Assembly: GCA_947629675.1 (NCBI GenBank) | Contig: CANREM010000017.1 | Location: 1 to 35,742 of the forward strand | Reading direction: 5' to 3' | DNA from: an uncultured Clostridia bacterium | GTDB taxonomy: Bacteria; Bacillota; Clostridia; Christensenellales; Borkfalkiaceae | Length of the DNA stretch: 35,742 bases | In this document: piece by piece, positions 31,296 to 35,742 of the stretch | Layout of the letters: each line of letters starts with the position of its first letter | How positions within the stretch are numbered: position 1 is the stretch's first letter | Position numbers and translations under genes: made by a program | The notes under the pieces: generated by a model | Databases searched by the model: none | Told to the model about the DNA's origin: nothing | The model's input: only the letters and a program-made list of their open reading frames with translations

Positions 31296-31508
31296 TCAAT
31301 TGTCGAATCCGAAAAGGTCGTTGGGCGTGATGTCGAAGCGGCGGCAGAGAAAGACGATCTTTTCGTAATCCAGCTGGACCCGTCCCGTCTCGTACTCGCT
31401 GTAGTCGGACTGATACTTCTTGAGTTCCTTTGCGATCTCCGTCTGTGTCACTCCCTTGGCACGCCGCGCAGCTTTCAGATTTTCTCCTACCAATTTTGCA
31501 AGCTCCAT
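31296..31508 (-). CDS. Small XRE/Cro-type HTH regulator
   Basis: 70 aa, essentially one lambda-repressor-like helix-turn-helix domain: NLKAARRAKGVTQTEIAKEL (helices 1-2) then YQSDYSEYETGRVQLDYEKI (recognition helix and beyond) and the common ending ITPNDLFGFDN. No sensor or dimerisation domain follows. It is divergent from the redox operon starting at 31747 and is the likely regulator of it, itself, or both. The start is MELAKLVGENL at 31508; no Shine-Dalgarno sequence is close. A TATAAT stands only nine bases upstream, so the mRNA may be leaderless (see findings). Confidence 0.88.
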   Translation of the reverse strand: MELAKLVGENLKAARRAKGVTQTEIAKELKKYQSDYSEYETGRVQLDYEKIVFLCRRFDITPNDLFGFDN

Positions 31509-31517
31509 GGTAAGTCG

Positions 31518-31523
31518 ATTATA
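31518..31523 (-). promoter_or_regulatory. -10 box of the XRE gene, very close to the start codon
   Basis: Minus-strand TATAAT (31518-31523) with nine bases to the ATG at 31508. No convincing -35 box. The predicted 5' leader is 0-5 nt. Confidence 0.45.
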
Positions 31524-31649
31524 AGAAATTCCTCATTAAAAAAATTGATATATAGGATTAAATCCTTTTTCCGCCCAAAAAATACCGCGAAAAAAACCGC
31601 CGATGAAAGAACGAACGGGAATTTCCTCTCTTTTTTGTCATAATGAACT

Positions 31650-31692
31650 GTTACACGGTTGACAAGTGCGGGCAAAGGGGGTATACTGTAAC
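31650..31692 (+). promoter_or_regulatory. Promoter of the redox operon with flanking inverted repeat
   Basis: TTGACA (31659-31664), 17-bp spacer, TATACT (31682-31687). GTTACA (31650-31655) ahead of the -35 and TGTAAC (31687-31692) at the -10 edge are inverted, fitting a regulator site, possibly for the divergent XRE protein. Confidence 0.7.
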
Positions 31693-31746
31693 TTGCAAGC
31701 CGAGACATCGGCCGGTTACGCATACGAAAAAAAGAGGGGTCAACGT

Positions 31747-33291
31747 ATGAAGATCGCAATGACAGGTGTGAGCGGAAACATGGGAAGGGAGGCACTCAAA
31801 CAGAGCATAGAGCTTCCCTTCGTCGAATACATCCGCGTCCTCCTTTCGGATAAGAAAAAGAACAACAAGCTCGCAGGGCGGCTCATAAAAATGTACGGCG
31901 ACCGTATCCGGATCGTCCGCGGCACCATTGCCTCCTTCGAGAATTGCAAAAAGCTTGTTGAGGGGGTGGACATCGTCGTGCATATGGCGGCGGTCATCCC
32001 GCCCGCATCCGACGCAAGCCCCGCGGCAAGCGAGGAGTGCAACCGCCGCGGCGCGGTCGCGATGGTAGATGCGGTGAAGTCCTGTTCTCCTCAGCCCAAA
32101 TACATCCACATCTCGACGGTCGCCCTCTATGGCAACCGCAACGAAAAGCACCCCTTCGGCAGGGTGGGGGATCCCCTCCTCGTCAGTCCTTTCGATCATT
32201 ATGCAATGGATAAGCTCTATGGCGAGCGGTACTGTCTCGATGCAGACCTCGACTGCTGGGCGGTCCTCCGCCAGACGGCGATGCTGCATCCCAACATGAT
32301 GCACGACAACATCTCCGACGGCCTCATGTTCCACACCGCCGCGAACGCTCCCTTGGAGTGGGTCAGCTCGCGGGATAGCGGCTATCTCATCAGGCGCATT
32401 TTAGAGCGCGACAACGCGGGGGAAGTGCCCGGATTCTGGAAGAAGATCTACAACATCGGCGCGGGCTTCAAGGGCATGGAGACGGGGTATGATACCTTCA
32501 ACGACGGGTTCGCCATCATCGGCGGCTCCGCGGAGAAATTCTTCAAGCCCCACTGGCTCGCCTCCCGCAACTTCCACGGGCTTTGGTTCTACGACGGCGA
32601 CGCGCTCGAAGAGCTATTCGGCTATCAGCGCGACGACGTTCACGAATATTGGAAGTGGATCGGCTCGCAGCATAAACTCTACAAACTCGGCAAATGCGTG
32701 CCGCGCGCTCTGATCGACCTCTTCCTCTTCAGGAGGCTGCGCAACCATCCCAATTCGCCCTACCGCTGGGTGAAAAACGGGGACGTCGCACGCGTCACGG
32801 CGACCTTCGGCTCCATGGAGGCGGCGGAAAACCTCTCCCACGATTGGAAGGACTATAAGCTCATCGCAAAGGGAGACTTCGGCGACTACGACGCCATGCG
32901 CGACAAGAAGAATGCCGCACTTTTAGACCACGGCTATGACGAGACAAAGCCGATGTCCGCTTGGACAACAGAGGACCTTCGCGGGGCGGCGGCCTTCCGC
33001 GGCGGAAAGCTTTTAAGCGAAACTTACGGCGGCGATCCCTATGAGAAACTTCTCTGGGAGTGCCACGACGGGCACACCTTCGAGGCAAGTGCCTACACCG
33101 TTCTCTGCGGCGGACATTGGTGTTCAACGTGCCATCAGCCCGCGCCGTGGAACTTCGACCGCATCGCAAAATACAGTCCCTTCGTGGCGCAGGTGTGGTA
33201 CGACTCGCATGAAAAGGACGAGAACTATACCTACGGTCTTCGCGAGGACGGGAGCTGTTTTGCGGAAAAATTCGGGGAGGACGCAGAATGA
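31747..33291 (+). CDS. NAD-dependent epimerase/dehydratase-like SDR with C-terminal Cys/His domain
   Basis: 514 aa, start at 31747 with GAGGGG seven bases upstream. The N-terminal ~300 residues are an extended short-chain dehydrogenase: GVSGNMG (8-14) for NAD(P), VVHMAA, HISTVALYG with the catalytic serine/threonine region, and Y-x3-K in HYAMDKLYGE near 148-152. The remaining ~200 residues are not a standard SDR part. They hold CHDGHTFEASAYTVL and GGHWCSTC near 439-463, a C-x2-H spacing and a C-x2-C that resemble a zinc ribbon. First gene of a four-gene operon joined by ATGA overlaps. Likely acts on a nucleotide sugar or similar substrate, or as a redox-cofactor partner; substrate unknown. 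Confidence 0.82.
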   Translation: MKIAMTGVSGNMGREALKQSIELPFVEYIRVLLSDKKKNNKLAGRLIKMYGDRIRIVRGTIASFENCKKLVEGVDIVVHMAAVIPPASDASPAASEECNRRGAVAMVDAVKSCSPQPKYIHISTVALYGNRNEKHPFGRVGDPLLVSPFDHYAMDKLYGERYCLDADLDCWAVLRQTAMLHPNMMHDNISDGLMFHTAANAPLEWVSSRDSGYLIRRILERDNAGEVPGFWKKIYNIGAGFKGMETGYDTFNDGFAIIGGSAEKFFKPHWLASRNFHGLWFYDGDALEELFGYQRDDVHEYWKWIGSQHKLYKLGKCVPRALIDLFLFRRLRNHPNSPYRWVKNGDVARVTATFGSMEAAENLSHDWKDYKLIAKGDFGDYDAMRDKKNAALLDHGYDETKPMSAWTTEDLRGAAAFRGGKLLSETYGGDPYEKLLWECHDGHTFEASAYTVLCGGHWCSTCHQPAPWNFDRIAKYSPFVAQVWYDSHEKDENYTYGLREDGSCFAEKFGEDAE

Positions 33292-34166
33292 GATTGCTCT
33301 TTGCCGTCTTCTCGGGGACGGGGAACACAAAGCGCGTCGCAGAACGCATGGGCGAGGAAGTCAGGAAGCTCGGCCACGAGGCGGAGGTGTATCTCATCAG
33401 AAAGGACGCACCCATGCCCGCGATAGAGGGGTTCGATATGCTTGTCCTCGGCTATCCCGTGCATGCCTTCAACGCCCCCAAGGCGGTCGTGCAATTTTTG
33501 AAAGCTCTTCCGAAGAGTGAGAAGAAGATGCCCGCATACCTTCTGCGCACCTCGGGCGAGCCGTCCAGGCTCAACGACGCCTCAGGCATCACCCCCCGCC
33601 GCATGCTCAACCGCCGCGGGTACGAGGTGAAGGGGGAGTTCGTCTATGTGATGCCCTATAACATCATCTTCCGCCATTCGGACGGCATGGCCGCCCGCAT
33701 GTGGAAGGCGGTGGAGCTGCGCATCCCGCGCGATACTGCGGCCATGCTCGGCGGCGCGGAGACCTTGAAGCGGGTCAACGTCGTGAGGCGGGCGGCGGCG
33801 TTTGTCGTCCGCATCGAACACCCCGCGATGCCCATCATCGGCAAGACTTTCCACGCTTCCAAGAAGAAGTGCGTCGGCTGCGGCGCATGCCAGAGCCTCT
33901 GCCCCCGCGGCAACATCCGCATGAAGAACGGGCGGCCGCACTTCGGCATGCACTGCGTCGGCTGTATGGCCTGTGCGTTCGGATGTCCCGAGGACGCCAT
34001 CAAGATCTCCCTCCTCAACGCATGGCGTGTAAACGGGCAGTATTCCTTCGAGGGGACGCCCGCCGAGGACGCCGAAGTGGGCAAATATTGCCGCAAGATG
34101 TATCTCCGCTACTTCCACGAGAGCGAAGAGCTGGAGGAAGGGAAAGAGGAAGAGAAAAAGCAATGA
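33288..34166 (+). CDS. EFR1 family ferrodoxin (flavodoxin plus 2x[4Fe-4S] ferredoxin)
   Basis: 292 aa. N-terminal flavodoxin-like domain with FMN phosphate loop SGTGNTKRVAERM (9-21) and LGYPVHAFNAP near 57. Two ferredoxin motifs follow: CVGCGACQSLCP (about 195-206) and CVGCMACAFGCP (about 223-234), each giving four cysteines for a [4Fe-4S] cluster. The last ~16 residues are almost all Glu/Lys. It should pass electrons one at a time between FMN and the clusters in the cytosol. Start overlaps the upstream stop as ATGA. This arrangement is common in anaerobic Bacillota; the partner is not known, but the flavin reductases behind it are candidates. Confidence 0.9.
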   Translation: MRLLFAVFSGTGNTKRVAERMGEEVRKLGHEAEVYLIRKDAPMPAIEGFDMLVLGYPVHAFNAPKAVVQFLKALPKSEKKMPAYLLRTSGEPSRLNDASGITPRRMLNRRGYEVKGEFVYVMPYNIIFRHSDGMAARMWKAVELRIPRDTAAMLGGAETLKRVNVVRRAAAFVVRIEHPAMPIIGKTFHASKKKCVGCGACQSLCPRGNIRMKNGRPHFGMHCVGCMACAFGCPEDAIKISLLNAWRVNGQYSFEGTPAEDAEVGKYCRKMYLRYFHESEELEEGKEEEKKQ

Positions 34167-34756
34167 AGAAAGTCCTCTTCATCGACGGATGTTTCCGCAA
34201 AGAACAATCGAGAACGGCGCGTCTATCGCGCGCCTTTTTTTCTGCACTCAAAGGGTATGAAGCGGAACGGATAGATCTCGACGCACTGCCCATCTCTCCC
34301 CTCGGGAGAAAGGAGATGGAGGAGCGCAACGTCCTCACCGCGGCGGAGGAATACGGGCATACCATGTTCGACATCGCCAAGCAGTTCGCCGCCTCGGACA
34401 TGGTCGTCATCGCGGCCCCGTTCTGGGACATGGGTATCCCCGCGAAGCTCAAGACCTACTTCGAACACGTCTCCGTCTCGGGGATCGCCTTCGACGGCGA
34501 GACCTGCGAGGGGAAGTGCCGCGCCGAGCGGATGATCTTTCTCACCACGCGCGGCCTCGAGATCGAAGAGGGGAGCGAACAGGAACAGGCGACGCCGTAC
34601 CTCAAGGCCCTCTGCCGCTTCTTCGGCATCGGGGAGTTCATGTCCGTCTCCGCATTTGGATTGGATGTCATCCCGCCGGAGAAGTGCGAGAGCCGCCTTC
34701 GCCGCGCGGAGGAGGAAGCAATTTCGCTCGCAAAGAGCTTGGAGGCCAATGAATGA
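34163..34756 (+). CDS. Flavodoxin-fold NAD(P)H-dependent oxidoreductase (azoreductase/NQO-like)
   Basis: 197 aa, start in the ATGA overlap with the EFR1 gene; a longer upstream reading frame is spurious. FMN-binding features of the Flavodoxin_2 family are visible: MKKVLFIDGCFRKEQSRTARL at the phosphate site, PFWDMGIPAKLKTYFEHVSV near 93-112 and FLTTRGLE near 130. Such enzymes reduce quinones, azo dyes or flavins with NAD(P)H. Lacks membrane segments. Third gene of the redox operon. Confidence 0.87.
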   Translation: MKKVLFIDGCFRKEQSRTARLSRAFFSALKGYEAERIDLDALPISPLGRKEMEERNVLTAAEEYGHTMFDIAKQFAASDMVVIAAPFWDMGIPAKLKTYFEHVSVSGIAFDGETCEGKCRAERMIFLTTRGLEIEEGSEQEQATPYLKALCRFFGIGEFMSVSAFGLDVIPPEKCESRLRRAEEEAISLAKSLEANE

Positions 34757-35373
34757 AAGTATTGCTTATCAACGGCAGCCCCAACGAGAGGGGCTGTACG
34801 AACAGGGCACTCACCGAAGTCGCCGAAACACTCAAAAAAGAGGGCGTGGAGAGCGAAATCTTATGGCTCGGGAAAAAGCCCGTCGCGGGCTGTATCGCCT
34901 GCGGACATTGCAAAAAGGAGGGGCTGTGCGTCTTTGACGATCTCGTCAACGAAGTCGTACGCCGCTTGGACACCTTCGATGCCCTCATCGTCGGCTCGCC
35001 CGTCTACTATGCCGGCCCCAGCGGCCAGGTCATGGCGTTCTTGGACCGCCTCTTCTATACCGCGGGAAGGCGCATGGCGGGAAAATTAGGTGCCGCCGTC
35101 GTCAGTTGCAGGAGAGGGGGCGCGAGCGCGGCATTCGACCGCCTCAACAAGTACTTTATGATGAATTGCATGCCCGTCGTCTCCTCGCAATATTGGAACC
35201 AGGTCCACGGCAACACCCCCGAGGAGGTGGAAGAGGACGAGGAGGGCCTGCAGACGATGCGCACCCTCGCCCGAGAAACGGCGTGGCTTTTGAAGAATCT
35301 CGAAGCGGGCAGAGCGCAGGGCATTTCCCGCCCCGCCCCCGAACCCCGCCTCCGCACCAACTTTATAAGGTAA
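34753..35373 (+). CDS. NADPH-dependent FMN reductase-like flavodoxin family protein
   Basis: 206 aa. Starts MKVLLINGSPNERGCTNRAL (FMN phosphate loop), then GCIACGHCKKEGLC at 46-59, a cysteine array typical of iron-sulfur flavoproteins and related reductases, and GSPVYYAGPSGQVMAFLDRL near 80-99. GGAGG (34741-34745) stands seven bases upstream and the start overlaps the previous stop (ATGA). Fourth and last gene of the operon; a repeat block follows with no clear terminator other than hairpins. Whether the cysteines carry a cluster is not settled by sequence. Confidence 0.9.
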   Translation: MKVLLINGSPNERGCTNRALTEVAETLKKEGVESEILWLGKKPVAGCIACGHCKKEGLCVFDDLVNEVVRRLDTFDALIVGSPVYYAGPSGQVMAFLDRLFYTAGRRMAGKLGAAVVSCRRGGASAAFDRLNKYFMMNCMPVVSSQYWNQVHGNTPEEVEEDEEGLQTMRTLARETAWLLKNLEAGRAQGISRPAPEPRLRTNFIR

Positions 35374-35378
35374 AAAGC

Positions 35379-35540
35379 CTTCCCCCATCCATGGGGGAAG
35401 GTGTCGCTATCGCGACGGATGAGGGAAAGACCTGCCCCTGTTTACGGGGGCGGGTGGCGAGCGCAGTGCCCCGAAGTAGCCGAAGGCTTACGTTGTCATT
35501 CCGAGGGCGTAGCCCGAGAGAATCCCCTGATACGAAGTCC
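35379..35540. repeat. Mosaic of hairpins and a GTCATT unit
   Basis: Hairpin CTTCCCCCAT/ATGGGGGAAG near 35379-35399, GTCGC/GCGAC (35402-35416) and CCCCTG/GGGGGCGGG, then GCCCCGAAGTAGCCGAAGGC, as in the 25560 region. The unit GTCATTCCGAGG...TACGAAGTCC at 35495-35540 matches 25361-25408. Confidence 0.65.
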
Positions 35541-35541
35541 G

Positions 35542-35742
35542 TGCCCCCTCCCGAGGAGGGGGGTAGGGGGGTGGGTACGAGTTCAAAATGTCGCCCCACC
35601 TCAGTCACGCTCTCGCGCGACAGCTCCTCCCACGGAGGAGCCATCAGTTGCCCCCTCCCGAGGAGGGGGGGTAGGGGGGTGGGTACGAATTCAAAATGTC
35701 GCCCCACCTCAGTCACGTTTTCGCGCGACAGCTCCTCCCACG
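35542..35742. repeat. Tandem ~107-bp repeat running off the window
   Basis: Two copies, 35542-35648 and 35649-35742 (cut by the window end), nearly identical. Each starts TGCCCCCTCCCGAGGAGGGG, continues into a G-rich stretch (G6-TA-G6-T-GGG) and CGCCCCACCTCAGTCACG, and has an inverted GCTCCTCC/GGAGGAGC hairpin. No real ORF: the in-frame readings are simple-repeat translations. Confidence 0.85.

Noticed and set aside
35363-35716. Minus-strand frame of 117 aa with repeated peptide in the terminal repeat block
   Set aside because: The peptide repeat is only the translation of the tandem DNA unit; no start signal and no neighbour logic.
35542-35742. CRISPR array at the window end
   Set aside because: The units are ~107 bp with no short repeat-spacer alternation and the whole unit is repeated, so it is a tandem repeat.

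Overview
The window looks like chromosomal DNA of an uncultured Clostridia-type Bacillota (Gram-positive, monoderm). Pointers are a T-box leader in front of pheST, a SpoIIE-type sporulation phosphatase, perfect sigma-A style promoters with 17-bp spacers, two very large lipoproteins with classic lipoboxes, an EFR1-type flavodoxin/ferredoxin, and G+C that is high by eye (near 60 %) with C-ending codons. Rank below class cannot be fixed from sequence alone. I see no phage, transposase, CRISPR array or rRNA.

Layout. 1-600: a tRNA-Leu(UAA) on the minus strand with its terminator, preceded by an odd unit holding a consensus minus-strand promoter, a 26-nt copy of the tRNA 5' end and several hairpins. 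798-4889: a FAD-dependent oxidoreductase convergent with a CtpE-like cation P-type ATPase. 5084-8977: serS, then a repeat block, then a DEDDh exonuclease coupled to an RsmF-like rRNA methyltransferase. 9184-13005: a 1273-aa lipoprotein with sugar-binding-like modules and a second membrane anchor at its C-terminus. 13209-13951: a TSUP permease split into two overlapping half genes. 14113-17510: Ppx/GppA phosphatase, repeat block, maf and a divergent MreB-like gene. 17687-21292: a second giant lipoprotein. 21378-25115: T-box, pheS, pheT. 25651-27915: spoIIE (minus). 28182-31113: hemolysin III-like membrane protein and tex. 31296-35373: a small XRE regulator divergent from a four-gene operon (SDR epimerase with a Cys/His tail, EFR1 ferredoxin, two flavin reductases), with all internal junctions ATGA overlaps. 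35374-end: a repeat block including a tandem ~107-bp unit.

Most genes are housekeeping functions: translation (serS, pheST, tRNA-Leu, rRNA methylation, tex), nucleotide and stress metabolism (Maf, Ppx/GppA) and cell shape or sporulation (MreB-like, SpoIIE). The accessory content is the two giant lipoproteins, the redox operon and a family of short palindromic intergenic repeats that fills nearly every intergenic gap over about 150 bp in mosaic form.

The observations I rate most worth following up are the tRNA-Leu leader unit, whose leader is perfectly complementary to the tRNA anticodon arm and which also carries a D-arm fragment copy; the doubly anchored carbohydrate-binding-like lipoprotein; the XRE-divergent redox operon; the 13-bp inverted repeat bracketing the leader of the hemolysin III-like gene; and the mosaic repeat family.
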